From positions 9,680,027-9,744,026 of the forward strand of contig NC_087068.1 of assembly GCF_963678635.1 (NCBI RefSeq): a stretch of 64,000 nt of DNA. Direction: 5' to 3'. Positions within the stretch are counted from its first letter, which is position 1; each line of letters begins with the position of its first letter. This DNA comes from Symsagittifera roscoffensis (Eukaryota > Xenacoelomorpha > Acoela > Convolutidae). Shown piece by piece: positions 1-12,680 of the stretch. Below the pieces are notes generated by a model. The model saw only the letters and a program-made list of their open reading frames with translations. It did not search any database and had not been told where the DNA came from. A program made the translations under genes and the position numbers.

Positions 1-3000
1 CAGTTCTAGCCTCTCTCACTTGCTTCAACAGGGCTTCGTCTCTCTTTCGCTGCTCACCATGGATTTCCTCTATCACAGCTGAAAACATGGATTAATTGGT
101 CAGTTCGATTAATTTTGATAGTTGAGGTTAAATTACAATAATACCACTCAAATAACCAGAAGAAACCTGAACCAATAGGTACATTTTATATTCCGCTGGA
201 AATTAAAATTCACTTTCAAAACTAGAAATTGTTCACGTTTTTTCGTTTTCGTAACTGGAGAGCATAATTTGCCTTCCGTTTACCGAATTAACTTGAAACG
301 AAATCAAAATTCAAACCGCAGATCCAATTCGAATTGAACAAATTTCAAGACTTTTCCTGAAAAACAAAACGAGAACAAAATCAACATGACCTGTGTAAGT
401 TTTTTTATTACGTTCATTGACACAGAGGAGCAATTGACCAATTTCCAAAATTGTCAAAAAAGGCCTTTTGTTATGGTAAAATCAGGGGCGGATTTGGGAT
501 TTTCTGAAGAGGGGGGGGGGGGTAGATTTTGAAAAAAAAAATCAAAAATTTTGTCGACCTTTTTTTAGGTCGACCAATTTGATTTTCTGAGCTCTACCAA
601 ATCCCTGTAGAGACCCTATTTTGACCAGGATTTGAAAAATAGGAACATTTTGACTAAAAATTGCGGTTTTTTTCCGCGCGCGCTTCCCACTCAAAATTAG
701 TGTATTTTGGCGCCCAAGGCGCCGTTAGAAAAATTTTAGGGTCAGTCAATGGATATCTCAAAATAGTACAAAGGGATTTGACCCCCTGTCGACCCAAAGG
801 GTCCCCATTTGGGTCGGCAGGGGGTCGAAACCCTGAGAGGGGGTTGTCCACCCCTCCCCCCTAAATCTGCTGGGGGTTAAAATGTAATCATGATGGCAGC
901 TCAAGGTCTGCTTCTTTCCAAGAAGAGAACCAAGATTGCAGACGGAAAAAAAAGCAGAATATACCCACATAATACGTGTCCTACTCATACCTGCCACTCT
1001 GTGAGCGACTGTGGCCTCAATCTCTTCACTCTTCAGTTCCTGCATCAGCCTCACACTCGTGCCCTAAACAAATTGCTGAGGCATTGAGACGATTTATCCA
1101 CAAGGGACAGGACCAACAAAATACGAGCTGTTCAGCTCTTCACGGAGAACCGCAAGTGTTTCCCTGGTTAACAACTACATCCAATTTTTTTGACAACATT
1201 CCTACGATGTGTATGTTGCCTCACCCTCAAGCAACGAGCACGGATCAAGGTGGAAATTAATCCGAGAAGCCAAAACCTCAGACTCATTTCTCTGAACATG
1301 GTCCTTTTTTTAAACAACCTTTTCAAATCCAGACGAAGGCTCAAAGAAATTTAATATGACATTACACTCGTTCACCAATGAGCTTTCTTCAAGTTTCATT
1401 ATTTCACAAGGAAAAAGTCTGCTCTAAGCCATGGTTGCTTCCAATTTGCGAATTAAGTTCGCATTTATCAAGCCTAACCTCATTAAATCCAACCGAATAT
1501 AATATTGGACCTCCATCCTTATTAAACTAATATCAAATTACTACAACTGACAGCTGGTCAATACGTTTTATTTCATGGATGGTTGAAGTACTCACAAAAC
1601 GATTCTTGTCTTACCAATTGTTGGGTTGATCCTTCCGAATTTCTTTGTTTCTGAAAGAATAAAAATGTAAACTCTCAAATTTGCTTTTGAAGAATGGTAT
1701 CAATGTTTCATACACACCTGACGACTAAAGCTACGTGACAGCTAAAACACAAAATACAAAATTATAACGTGTATTTACGTGCGTAGTATGATTGTGAACG
1801 AAAAATCAACGAAAAAAATAGCTAACTTATCTGAATCAAATTTGAAGGCCATTAATTCAGAAACTTGCAAAATCTATTTAAATTTTTAAAACGAAAATAG
1901 GTATGATTCTCTCCTGGAACCTAGTATAATTTCGGCTGACCAAATACCAATGGTGGACTTTCGAGATTAATTTGGTCTAAAGTCTTCAAACGTAGTGACC
2001 AGGTCTTGTTCAGGTTTTGGCTAACCGTAAGCTTCCCAACCTTCAGCCACCCAGGACCATTTTCCCACGTGAAATTGAAACAAACAAACCAGTCACACTT
2101 TTACGATTGATGTCCACTTGGATTCCCCCCTGATACACCTTCAAAAAGTTGGAATAGCGGACGCTTAAGGTAAAAAAATAGTTTTTACCGCGAAAGTAGT
2201 ACTCGCTCTGCTCTAGACACCACAGATATCAGATGTTCATTATAATGAACTTGAACTCAATTTATACATCAGTATTATCAACTCAAGTTTCCCTTACCCG
2301 CAAAATCATAAGCACGGTGAAATAATTGTCGTCAATATTCCGTATGATTATTATTGTTTAACTACTGAACCGAGTTGAAAATTGAAGCTCTGACTTGGAT
2401 TCTTGGCATAATGAGAAACACATCAATATCAGACATAAGACTGACCTGTGAGTTGCGTCTGTGCAGCTGTTGTATGTGTTTCTTGAGCGAGACGATCTTC
2501 TCCTCAGCCAAAATAAGTTGCCCGTTCTCCCCCAACAAGCGATTTGAACAGTCTTCTTCCCCTCCATTTTCAAGATGATAGTCACTATCGCCACTCAAGG
2601 TGCTGAAACCATTATGGCGATCAATTTGTCCATCTTAAATTTTTTCATCGAATTACTAAATCTATTACGACAGTTGTGTACAAAGAAACAGCAAAAAAAC
2701 ATTACTGGTCACTTTCTGTTTTTTTTTCAGGTCATACTATTGAGATTAACTAACACTTAGTTTGACCTTGACTCTTTTGCAGATTTCAGAAGCTTCGAAA
2801 TGAAGCTTCTACCAACCATATTAGTTCAAAAAAAACTATTGAATATCCTGAGCAGAGGTACCAGGATCAAACGCCTATCGCTCTGAAAGACAAAAAATCG
2901 AGCTGATATTGTTCAGAGTTGAGCCCCAAATTTGAATAAGACGAAGAAACATCGCTGGTTAAAACTATTCGAAGCTCACTCAAGCAAACTTTAGACTCGC

Positions 3001-6000
3001 AAATAGCGAAAATGATAGCAGAAGTAAAGAAAACAATTCTGAAAACTATTCATGAAGCGGTACCACGTAAAATGCAATTGATAGAGAAGCAAACCCTCCA
3101 TGAGGCTAGAGATATCATAGGCTGACAAGGCAGAAACTGTAGCCTAAAAGCTCGCAGTGGAACAAAACTGATCGAACGATATGATCGCACAGACAATGTC
3201 AGAATAATTGGATTCGCGAAAACCCAAATGTCAATGAAAACGTGCAAAGAGTGTTTGAAAGCAAAGAACAAAGCATTGACAAGGTCACTAAAATAGCCAC
3301 TGAAATAGAAGCTATTTCATTGGAATCTGGCATACTGTTGTCCACTGACTGCCTACGAAAAAAATCAACCAAAAACTATTAGCAATCGCTTCGCAAGAAG
3401 AATCGGCAAAGTAATTCTTTTGAGGGATAAAAATAACTTTTTCAATCTTCCACAATGGGAGACATGAAAATATTTACGGCTTTGACTGCGCCGAGAGCCG
3501 CGTTTCGCAAAATTATGAAGAAAAGATGCTCGAGTAAAATCAGTTGGGACGCGCGAGGGATTCAGGCACTTCAATTATACAAAAAATGATGTGGCGCAAT
3601 GTTTATGTGGTCTCTATGAAGGAGGATTGAAACTAGAGTACTCAATAACTAGATTACTCAATGACAGAGGAATAAACTAGAGTACTCATTGAGTTTAGTT
3701 GTTTCTATATACAACGAAATCGTATCTGTGCTAAAAGTACGAAGTGGTAATAGTGCTAAAAATTCTATTGTCCGCTTTTGGAAGCTACAAAATTTAATTA
3801 CCAAGTCTCTTAAAAAACCAAGGAGAACTAGAAACGCTTGCAAGGCTGTCTTGAGTCACCACTCAATGTAATAGCTTTAACTCAGAAATGGCTACGTGAA
3901 ACAGACGAAAAAAAGTGTTACAAATTAAAAAGGTTTGAACCACTATCAAAAAGTAGAATTGCATTGAGTGGAAGAGGCGTAAGAATTCAAGTTATAAAAA
4001 ATGTCGCCAAATAACTAAAATCTAACATTCCGGAAGGTGTATGTGTACAAATTAGAATAATGAAAAATACTTATAGTTTAGTCTTGATATTCAACCCTCA
4101 GAGAAGTGCGAAAATGTTTGTATTCAGCCATTTGATTTTCTTCTTGAGCATTTGTCACTACAAAACTCGCCCGTCATTTGTTGTGGCGATATAAGCATTG
4201 ATATAAAGCTTGATAATCTAGCCACATCAAAATACTTGGATAGCATGGTATCAAAAGGAGTTAACAATCTCAGCCAGCAACCAACAAGATTCACGGAAAT
4301 GGCAGACTTGCGTAGATCAATTTATAATCGAAGATGAATATCAACAAAACCTGCTTCTTTTGCATAACAAAAGATTTTTTGATCATATTCCAAAAAATGA
4401 AGCAAAATGAGCTATAAAAACACATCATTCATCAGAAAAGGAATAGAAACAGTTCAGTGGTTCAACAAATTTTTTACCTAGTAATAAAAGAATAGTCTTC
4501 TATTGCTAGGTAAAAATAACAGATAAATATTTTGGAGAGTTTGAAAAAAAATTAGTCGAGTTTTTCCTAAGTTTGCACCAATTGCAAGGAAAAATATCCA
4601 AAAGAAACAGTCAGCCGAAAAGTTATTCAAATAAAACAAAATCCTCGTTTCTGTTAACTCAGAGATGGAAAGNNNNNNNNNNNNNNNNNNNNNNNNNNNN
4701 NNNNNNNNNNNNNNNNNNNNNNNNNNNNNNNNNNNNNNNNNNNNNNNNNNNNNNNNNNNNNNNNNNNNNNNNNNNNNNNNNNNNNNNNNNNNNNNNNNNN
4801 NNNNNNNNNNNNNNNNNNNNNNNNNNNNNNNNNNNNNNNNNNNNNNNNNNNNNNNNNNNNNNNNNNNNNNNNAAAACAACAAGCGTATCGGGAAAATTAG
4901 CAGACAGCAACTCGACACAGTAACACAATAAACTCATCTAGCAATTTTGAACAAAACCACCGAAAAAGTTGGATAAATTTCATCCTGGTTTGAGAAGACT
5001 TCAGTCTTGCTGGGTCCTTTATTTTGAAATGATGAAGCTAATTATTTTTAATGGGCTAAAATCTAAAAAGAAAAACTTTAAAAATCAAGTTTCAAAAAAC
5101 CTCAAAAAATGCGCAAAAACTATTGAGATAATTCAGCTCCACCGCAATAAAGGCACTAAATACAGCCAATCAAGCCACCAAAAACAATAGGGGCTTTCAC
5201 AATTTTGTTCAACTACGGAACAAACAAACAAAATTGAAAAAATATATATTATTCTGTCTAATTTTTTTCCACTTTTCACAGAGTATAAAAGGTTGATTCA
5301 AACATTTCTGAAAAGCCATATAAGACACCAGTCAATCTTAGAAATTATTAAAGAAGGAAAATTCAAAAAAAACATCGGGAAAGTGATCCGACAAAATTAA
5401 AGCCGACCTCTTCCAGCGCCAAAATTCTTTTGAAGATATTCAGCACACACAACAAATACTCTCAAAGAACTCTTCACAGGCACCCAAAGCCCATAAATAA
5501 CATTTAACCACTACTCTAACCATCGTGCTACTGAAATTACTTTCATTTGTCCATTCTGTGAACAAAGTTATTTCGGTGATAAGTAAAGAGATAGTAAACT
5601 GATGGCAATTACGGGTCCCATGTTAATCATTTCTGACTTTTTTGTGTCTAGCTTGAAATTTTCAATGAATTTCCAGCGTTAACTCTTTTGACCTTAGAGA
5701 TTAAATCAAATCGAATCTCCTCTTTCTTATTAGAACAATTGGTTTCTTGTAACGTAAAGCCATTACGAGGCCAAACTGTGCACTGGATAGGGGCAAAATT
5801 TTGTGTCTGTATCTTCCTGGATTCCACAGATAAAACTTAAAACATATTCCGAAATGTGAGTGGATTTTACTTACAAAACTTCCGTGGATTCCGCGTACAA
5901 ATACCTGTAATGTAAATTTTGTCGGCACATATGTTGTGCAGCGGATTCAGCAACAAGCGAATATAGCTAGTTGTTCTGGATTCCGCAGCTTTACGTGGAT

Positions 6001-9000
6001 TCCACCAAGTGCAAGTTGAATCCGCAAATGTAAGGGGAATCCGCATAAATTGTAAGCAGAATCCGCAAACTGTAATTGGATTCAGAATTTTGTTTATTGC
6101 TGAACTTGCATATGAACAATAAAAAGCTAGAGCTGGAATTATTATCTATAACAATGCGGAATTTTAAGCCAAGGACTTAACCATTGTCAGCGGAATCCAC
6201 GAACAAATCTCAAAACACCTTTTAACTAAATCGGTGAATGTAACCTTTTAGTATTTTGGAAACACAACTCCGAACAAGTTCAATACTTGGAGTCATTGAG
6301 TTGAGAGTGTATGGAAATACAACACACAGCATATCGCCGAATTAGGTCAGTATTTGGGATTGCATAAATCCCAAATACTGGTCAATAATTGGGATTCCAT
6401 CAATCCTAAATACTGATGATCTAGTCGATTCCGATACTAGTGATCTGAGATTGAAGTTGACAGAATTTGAGATCGAAGTTGGGTTGACAGGAGTAGAGAC
6501 CAAACGTTTGGTATTTCAACTGGTAGTTGATCAGTGTAGTAAATAAGATTGATTTTTCCGGTGACCAGTAGTTAAAAGATATAATTTTAAACGCCATACT
6601 ACACGTATACATATATGTAAACGGAGTACGCAAACAAAATGCGGATTCCACTTACAATTTGCGGATTCCACTTACAATTTGCGGATTCCGCTTACAGTTG
6701 AGGAATCCACAACAGCTCAATTTAACTATACAAATGTCTTATTATTTGGTTGTGGACTCCACAAACTATTCTGGATTCCGCGATTTTGAGCGGTACAATG
6801 TTTTAGGTATTGGTTTGTGGAATCCAAAACAGCGAAAAAGACTAAAGAAAAGTAGCAAAGTTGTGGATTCCGCGACAAATCTGATTTTGACATGTTGCCG
6901 AATCCGCTTGCAATGCATAGTTTGGCCTCGTAATCACTAGCTTATCCTTTTCGAATTGAAAATACTCTAAGGGAATAATATTGAACAATAACATACTATG
7001 ATATACGCAATTATTTAGTGATCCAGTAGCAACAAAGCGACACTGTAAAACAAACTGAAACTTTTCTCGGCGGTTCAAATCCCGGCATGCTCAAGGTTTT
7101 AAGCAGAGGCGAAGCTTCATTTCGCAAACACTAGCGAAAATTGACAAAAGCAACTCTACCAAGTGCAATATCGAAAAAAGGCCTCGAATTAGTTACAATT
7201 CGGCTAGGTCTAGGGTTCAATCTGCGACCTACTACCTTATAGAGATTTTGAGTCTCAAGCACTAACCTCTCAGCCACGCACGCTGAAACATCGACAAACA
7301 CTTATCACGAAAAAAACACCTACATATGCTAATAAATTGCCAATGTCATTCAGCAAAAGTGGCACCAACTACAAAGAGACATAAATTTGAAAGAAATAAC
7401 TTTGAAAAAAAGAAGGTTGTTAATAATACACTAACCTAACGCTAGTTTAAAAAAGGGAATGAAGCAAAAAGAATAATTTACTGCTGCTGACTTTTCAGAA
7501 AATTGATTGGATCAAGCTAAAAAAAAGCTAAAATGTAGCTAACAGACAGTTTGAAAAGAGTCAATGAACGTAAGCAATCAGAAAAAAAAACATACTTATT
7601 ATTTTGAAAAAACTTCACATTTGAAATTTCGAAATAAAAAATATATGATTGACAATTTTTTTTCATGAAGTTAACTCAATTTGAGAAAATTGGACCAATA
7701 GATAAAATTTTTATTGCGCTGGGAAACGTGAAAACTAACATCCAATTTCGAAACTAGAAGTCGTTGACGTTTTTTCCGCGCCATTTAGACGTTCGTAATC
7801 AGAGATGGCAATTTACCAAACACCCAAAAAACAGACACAATTTTGCAACTAAAAATTTGGAATATAAACTGAAGGCATCCTAACTAACTTTGCATGCAAC
7901 AAATCGGAAAGCATATAGCCACATTATGTATAACTTATGCATTTAAAAAAAATTGTGAGATATATTGAGCTAAAAAATTTCTGAAAACGAGTTTTTATTT
8001 TTGCTATGTTTTTTGAAACGAATAGTTTTTTTCGGTTCATTTGATGAATTTAAAATGCATCAACTGTGTTAGCTTATTAATATTCGAATGTCAAAATACA
8101 TGCTATCAAAAAGCTGTAAGGGTGCCCGAAAAGTGGTATCAAAATTTGCGACTTAGATTAGAAAAAAAAAGAAAGTTCGTAACAAAAAGCCAAGCTGACG
8201 CTAGTGTAATTAAAAAGATAAAACGCTAAGCGTGGAGAAATGTTTAAGATGAGGCCCATAGCACAATTTCAATTTAAGATAGATGACACCAAAATTCCAA
8301 ATGATACGAGCCATTTGTAAGTGAATTCTCAATTTAATTCTTCTGCGATTAGATTAACACATACAAGAAGTTATTTTATTGCCTCATCTATTTAATTCCG
8401 TACCTCTTAATTGGAAAAAGAACAGCAGGAGAAATAGTCAACTAGATTTTTTGTGCAAAAATTAGAATCATACCAAACTTTACAGAAAACAATTATATCG
8501 AAACTTGTGAAGTACCCCCAGCACACTTTTATTTTCAGAAATTCGACTTTCAACAGCCTACAAGAATCTACGAGGAGACAGTTATTCAAAAAACGTTATT
8601 TTTGGCTGATTAAAACAGTAGCTGTGTGATAGTTAACAAGGTCCAATAATATCATTAAGGTTGTAAAAAATTACTTGCGCTTTCATAAGAAAAAATTAAC
8701 TGACCCGTTAAAGAAAGCACGATCCAAGTCTTCCTCTTCTCCTACTCGATGCAAGCGCGACAAAGGTGACCTCTCTTCTGGTGTATTGGCATGAAAGACT
8801 GGAGCTGCCGAGGAGTAGCCTTCCGTCTCGGATCCGAGCGAACTTTCTCGTCGGCTGCCTCCTTTTCTACCATCACGTGGCACGGGTAATATCGTGCCGT
8901 GCGAATCAAATAAACCTAGAGAAATTCGAATACTTTTGAAAGTAATTCATACAATTAAAGTAAGTAAGGTGATAAAAATAAACTTACTAGAATGATAGAC

Positions 9001-10304
9001 TGAAGATGAAATTAATTAACCCTTCACCAGACAAGAGATATGCGAAACACATGAATCCTAAAATGGCACAAACCTAAGCTATACATGATGATACATAAAA
9101 TAATACCACTTTTAAAATATTAACACCATCTCCCGTCATAATTTTTACCGACGTTTTATAACAATTTTCTAATCATACAGGACAATAACATGGAAGATGA
9201 TGTCAAAATATGGCTGGGAAATATCTCATATGATGAAACCGATTTGAGAAAAAAATGCAATTTGCTTTTTTAACAATATTTCCTATTTTGAACGTCAGTT
9301 ATATTCTATACCACTCCTGTACAATCAAATTAGACTTTTTAATTAGCGAATGACAAGATATAATTATTAATCCATCTGTATGATAGACCGACTGGTTAAG
9401 TATAAATAAAATCTATAGCCAGTAAGCAACACCACTCACCCATCTATTACAAAACAGTAACTGATAAAATAAAGACTATATGAGATGTGATGATCTCACC
9501 TCCTTGTTCAAAACCAGTTCTTCGGTCTCCTTCTCTCCTTTTACTTCGTCTCTTCAGAGGTTTCAGTTCAGCTTCCTTCTTATACAAGACTTCATTCTTG
9601 TTCAGCTTCGATGAAAGACCGTTTTGATGAGATTTTCTGCTCGGTTCAACAAAATTAGACGACCCTGTCCTTCTCTGAGCTTCTTCCTTTAAGTACTTCT
9701 CGAAATCACGTCTGCTTTTACTTCTGAAACAATCAAACCAAAACTTGACAATTACTGCTTGTGCAAAGTTTACAGCGTTGCATACCAGAGTGCGAAACAT
9801 GCAGGTCTGTCGCATTATAGCCCGTCCAGCAAAATATAGCCCCCCCCCATGATAGTAAAATCAGTATGGCGGGGCTTTATTTTATTTTTTTATTTGGTGG
9901 GGGACTATAAAGGGAAAGACCTAAGTGTCCTTCTGAAAGAACAAGGTTGGTCATTTTTTCTTACTCTTACTCTTAAAATTTTTGGAAACCTCCCGCCTCC
10001 GTGAAAACTCACTGACGCAACCATCTTAGTGACCACATCTTCAAAACCCACGATTTCAATATCAGACAATTCCCATTTGAGAACATGAAAATAAACGGTG
10101 CGAAAAACTATATCATTAACATATTGACACTAAGCACGATATCATTGAAATACCATAATTAAAAACTCACTTAGGAACAGCAGCATAGTCCTTCGGTGAT
10201 TGTTTTGCTCTAATTTGTGCTTTGATTTTCAGCTCATCGACCAATGACTCACTTCCAAATCTGAAGTAGTCATGACCTCGATTTGGGCTATCATAAGAGG
10301 TCAT
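1..10304 (-). CDS. MIPOL1: MIPOL1-like coiled-coil protein, six 5' exons, 3' end outside window
   Basis: Coding exons in transcript order: 10304-10171, 9723-9500, 8915-8705, 2602-2446, 1063-991 and 78-1 (continuing off the window). Every junction has a GT donor, an AG acceptor and matching phase (2, 1, 2, 0, 1). The ATG at 10304 has an in-frame TAA upstream and is the first Met. The N-terminal half is basic and serine-rich (low complexity). From about residue 205 the chain becomes a coiled coil: EEKIVSLKKHIQQLH, then SEEIEATVAHRVA joined to AVIEEIHGEQRKRDEALLK. This matches the human MIPOL1 segment ETEAKIAEKTAALVEEVYFAQKERDEA in register, which is the basis for the name. MIPOL1 is a metazoan coiled-coil protein with a poorly defined cellular role. 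The exon chain is very likely real; the orthology rests on a short coiled-coil match, so another coiled-coil family is possible. Confidence 0.75.
485..873 (+). repeat. Foldback/MITE-like element, family FB1, copy 1
   Basis: A roughly 390-bp repeat starting GGGCGGATTTGGGATTTTC and ending near TAAATCTGC. It contains a poly-G run, a GTCGACCTttttttAGGTCGAC palindrome and a GGCGCCCAAGGCGCC core. Related copies lie at about 13,525-13,930 (inverted), 23,490-23,900 (direct) and a short form at 35,985-36,068. It sits in the last visible intron of the MIPOL1-like gene. Open frames here are by-products of its GC-rich core. Confidence 0.7.
1070..2440. other. Intron 4 of the MIPOL1-like gene, no gene seen
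   Basis: This stretch between exons 2602-2446 and 1063-991 is AT-rich, with no recognised domain, repeat family or RNA gene. I see only short unconvincing open frames. Confidence 0.5.
2880..5190 (+). mobile_element. Decayed non-LTR retrotransposon (LINE) with ORF1 and endonuclease remnants
   Basis: Plus-strand frames, broken by stops and frameshifts, resemble a LINE. At about 2,960-3,560 there is a coiled-coil stretch followed by a DRTDNVRIIGF-type box and the string ARRIGKVILLRDKNNFFNLP, typical of LINE ORF1 proteins of the transposase-22 type. At about 4,110-4,336 a frame reads PVICCGDISIDIKLDN, then a YLDSMVSKGVNNLSQQPTRFT segment; this is the catalytic CGDFNID-type motif region of the endonuclease/exonuclease/phosphatase domain of ORF2. 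The 200-N gap lies where the rest of ORF2 would be. The element lies in intron 3 of the MIPOL1-like gene, opposite to its transcription. It is clearly inactive. The clade (CR1/Jockey-like) is uncertain. Confidence 0.65.
4673..4872. other. Assembly gap of exactly 200 N
   Basis: An unbroken run of 200 N, a conventional placeholder length, so the true gap size is unknown. Translations across it are meaningless. Confidence 0.99.
5700..6920. repeat. Array of degenerate GGATTCCGC / GCGGAATCC motifs
   Basis: Many copies of a roughly 10-bp core (GGATTCCGC, GGATTCCAC or their complements) are scattered in both orientations, most often followed by TTACAATTTG or a similar AT-rich stretch. The densest points are about 5,810-6,090 and 6,635-6,930; at 6,640-6,700 three units follow each other at about 20-bp spacing. 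The array is in intron 3 of the MIPOL1-like gene. No coding potential is seen. It may be a decayed satellite or a cluster of binding sites. Confidence 0.65.
6348..6380. repeat. Perfect 14-bp inverted repeat with 5-nt spacer
   Basis: CAGTATTTGGGATT at 6348-6361 is the exact reverse complement of AATCCCAAATACTG at 6367-6380, separated by GCATA. A further partial copy of the arm (CCTAAATACTG) follows at about 6,404-6,414. It lies inside the GGATTCC array, in an intron. Confidence 0.9.
7100..7450 (-). repeat. tRNA-like SINE/short repeat, family S1, copy 1
   Basis: On the minus strand 7283-7205 reads TGGCTGAGAGGTTAGTGC, an A-box like that of Ser/Leu tRNAs, followed by a GATTGAACCC B-box-like sequence. 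The opposite end carries the shared GCAGAGGCGAAGCT hairpin motif at 7,104-7,117. Matching elements occur at about 21,585-21,960 and 40,080-40,620. It is not a functional tRNA: no cloverleaf or intact acceptor stem is evident. Confidence 0.6.
7460..8700. other. Intron 3 of MIPOL1-like gene, 5' part, no gene seen
   Basis: AT-rich, non-repetitive to the eye. A 62-codon plus-strand frame at 8,041-8,229 has lysine-rich composition from A-runs and no recognisable motif; I do not call it a gene. Confidence 0.5.
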
Positions 10305-10309
10305 GTTCC

Positions 10310-11045
10310 AGCCAATAATCTCGAAAGTTTTTGAGCCTTAAGTAGGAATGAACATTTACCTGAAAAAATTACAATATGAAACGATTTTCAGTCTTAACTA
10401 TAAAGGATCTGATGTGATAAAATACACAGTCCACACAAAGTACGTTACAATGCTGGAGAGAATTCCAGGTCAGGTCATTTTTCTTTAGCACTGTGAATGA
10501 TAGGAACATTAACAGCTTTTCAAAAACTCAATGAGTGATTTAAACAAAAACACTTCAAGTCACAAATATTCAGCAACGAGGCAACACTTCAGGCACAAAA
10601 ACATGTTTCAGTAAAAAGAAAGTTAGGATGATTTGCAAAAACAATTCATGCTGAGCTCATGCGACAAAATAATAGAACTTAATGAAAATTTTGAAGTCCC
10701 TACAAAACACAAACTCACCCATAACTATCTACTTTGGCCCATCAAACTACAAAACAATGACCAAGCTACGCCAATATTACATATGCATAAATCTTTTGAG
10801 CCGAACAAATTCGACGACAAATTTTGGAACAAAAAAAATTTAGCGATAGTCAGACCGGGATTCGATTTACCAACTCAATGCGGACAAGCCTCAAATGTTA
10901 TCTCTACACTAACTGTGTCCATTAAAAGTACACAAATAAGTTTAAACACGTAAGCTTCTCACGTGCGAACTCCGCGATAAATGTTTTTAACGAGGAAAAT
11001 AGTCTAATACCCGATTGCAAAACTCTCGTTAATCGCAAACGAAAT
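10310..11045. other. Upstream region of the MIPOL1-like gene
   Basis: Sequence 5' of the first coding exon. A TTTTTTCAG acceptor-like site at about 10,364-10,372 on the minus strand, some 60 bp before the ATG, could be the 3' end of a 5'-UTR intron or a trans-splice acceptor. A 106-codon plus frame at 10,633-10,953 has no recognised domain and no supporting signals. At about 10,990-11,040 there is a copy of the recurrent CCCGATTGCAA core. Confidence 0.35.
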
Positions 11046-11049
11046 GAAG

Positions 11050-12190
11050 TTAGATGGATGATGCATGGCTCTCAATGGAAGATGGATGGCTGACTGGATG
11101 GATGGCTCGATCGCAGGGAGGATGACCGCATGAATGCCTGGATGGATGTTTGGCTGAACGACGGATGATTGGCTGGAAGGATGGATGGTTGGCTGGAAAG
11201 ATGGATGGTTGACTGGTAGGATGGATGTCTAGAATGATTATAGGATTGATAGTTCGATGGACAGAAAGCTGGATACATCGATGACTGGATAGACAAAGGC
11301 TGGACGGATGCTTGAATTAATGTATGGACTGATGGGTGCATCGATGAATGGCTGGATGGAGGCTAGATGGATGGCTGCGTATGTGGACGGATGGACACAT
11401 GGCTGGATAAATGGCTGAACGGATGGTTCTGTAGATTAATGACTTGGTGTATGGATGGCCGGATCGCTGGTTAGATGAATTGATTGGAGGAGCACATGGA
11501 CGCCCCGGATAGAGGACTGGCTGGATGTCGGGGCGGATGGATGGCACGATCGATAGATGGATGGCAGGTTGCATTAATGACTTGCTAGATGGATGGATTG
11601 TTAGATGGATGTATGGCTGGAGAGATGGCAATGAATGGATAGCTAGATGAATGACTGGCAGAGTGGATGGATGGCTTGCAAAAGGTGGGATGGCTGCCAG
11701 AATGGATGGATAGCTGGCAGGCTAAATTGATGACTGGCTGGCTGGATGACTAGAGAGCACGCAGGACGGATGACAGGAAGGATAGATGGGATGGCTGACA
11801 TGCTGTATTGAGGACTGGATAGATGGCTCGTTGGACAGATGTGCTTGATATATCGCTGGATCATAAGCTCACAGAATGAACCGAAGAAGAAATCGATACA
11901 CAGCTGGATGAGTTGCCGGATATATGGCTGGATGGAGGGACGGATGAATGGATGGCTTGCTGGACGAGTGGATGACTGCAATTGATGGATCGATCGACGG
12001 AAGCATGGATATATGATTCGATGCTGGAAGGATGGACAGATGAGATGGCTGACTACAGGTCTGGGTGGATAATGTACTGACTAATAAATCGATGGGTGGC
12101 AGGATAGACGGCAAGATGAATGAATAGCTGAACACACCGCTGGATCGAAGCAGTTTATGACTGATTGGATGGGAGGGTGGCTGCATAGAT
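11050..12190. repeat. (GGAT)-like minisatellite, about 1.1 kb
   Basis: Degenerate repetition of GGATGGATGGCT-type units, purine-rich on the plus strand, with frequent GGCTGGATGGA variants. Long open frames on the minus strand (Ser/His/Pro/Ile-rich, PSIHPS-type) arise from the repeat and are not genes. It lies upstream of the MIPOL1-like gene. Confidence 0.9.
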
Positions 12191-12680
12191 GACTCGCCTT
12201 GCCCTGCTTCACCCTTTCCTAAGTGCCATCCAGTGCCTTGCTTTGCCGCCACGCGCCTTGCCTTGTCCTATCCAGTCACACCATACATTGCCATCCGCTG
12301 CGTTGCCTCCCCTTGCTTTGCTTTGCCTTGCCCTTTCCTCCCCTGCGTTGCCTTGCCTTGCTGTCATCTGCTTATGCCATTCCTTCTCCTGCCTTGCATT
12401 GACCTGCCCTAAGTTGCCCTCAGCTGCCTTGCCTTGTCCTGCTTTGCAATCTCTCTGGCTTGCCCTGGCCTACCCCCTAGGCCTGCCTCGCTTTGCCTTG
12501 CCGTCACCTGCCTTGTCTCGCCATATTCTGTCATGATCCGACCTGCCATACCTTGCCCTCCGCAGCGTTGCCTCGCCTTGCCCTTACCTGCTTTGGTATG
12601 CCCCGACCTGATTTACCTATCCCTCCCCTGCATTTCCCGCCTCTGAATTGCCCTGACGTGCCTTGCTTTGCCCCCTGCCT
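12190..12680. repeat. (CCTTG)-like pentamer satellite, about 490 bp
   Basis: Degenerate TGCCTTGCCC / CCTTGCTTTG repeat directly abutting the GGAT satellite at about 12,190. The base composition flips to pyrimidine-rich on the plus strand at the join. Leu/Pro/Cys/Ala-rich frames across it are repeat artefacts. Confidence 0.9.

Noticed and set aside
654-1260. Overlapping ORFs around the first FB1 element and MIPOL1-like exon 5
   Set aside because: Only 991-1063 on the minus strand is supported by splice sites and phase; the rest reads through repeat or intron.
4478-4937. Open frames across the N run
   Set aside because: They consist mainly of undefined bases.
5700-6920. Reading the GGATTCC motifs as NF-kB/Rel sites
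   Set aside because: The core lacks the full GGGRNNYYCC consensus in most copies, and nothing else links the array to that pathway.
11072-12646. Long open frames on both strands (Ser/His/Pro-rich and Leu/Pro/Cys-rich)
   Set aside because: They are translations of the GGAT and CCTTG satellites; composition follows the repeat and there are no gene signals.
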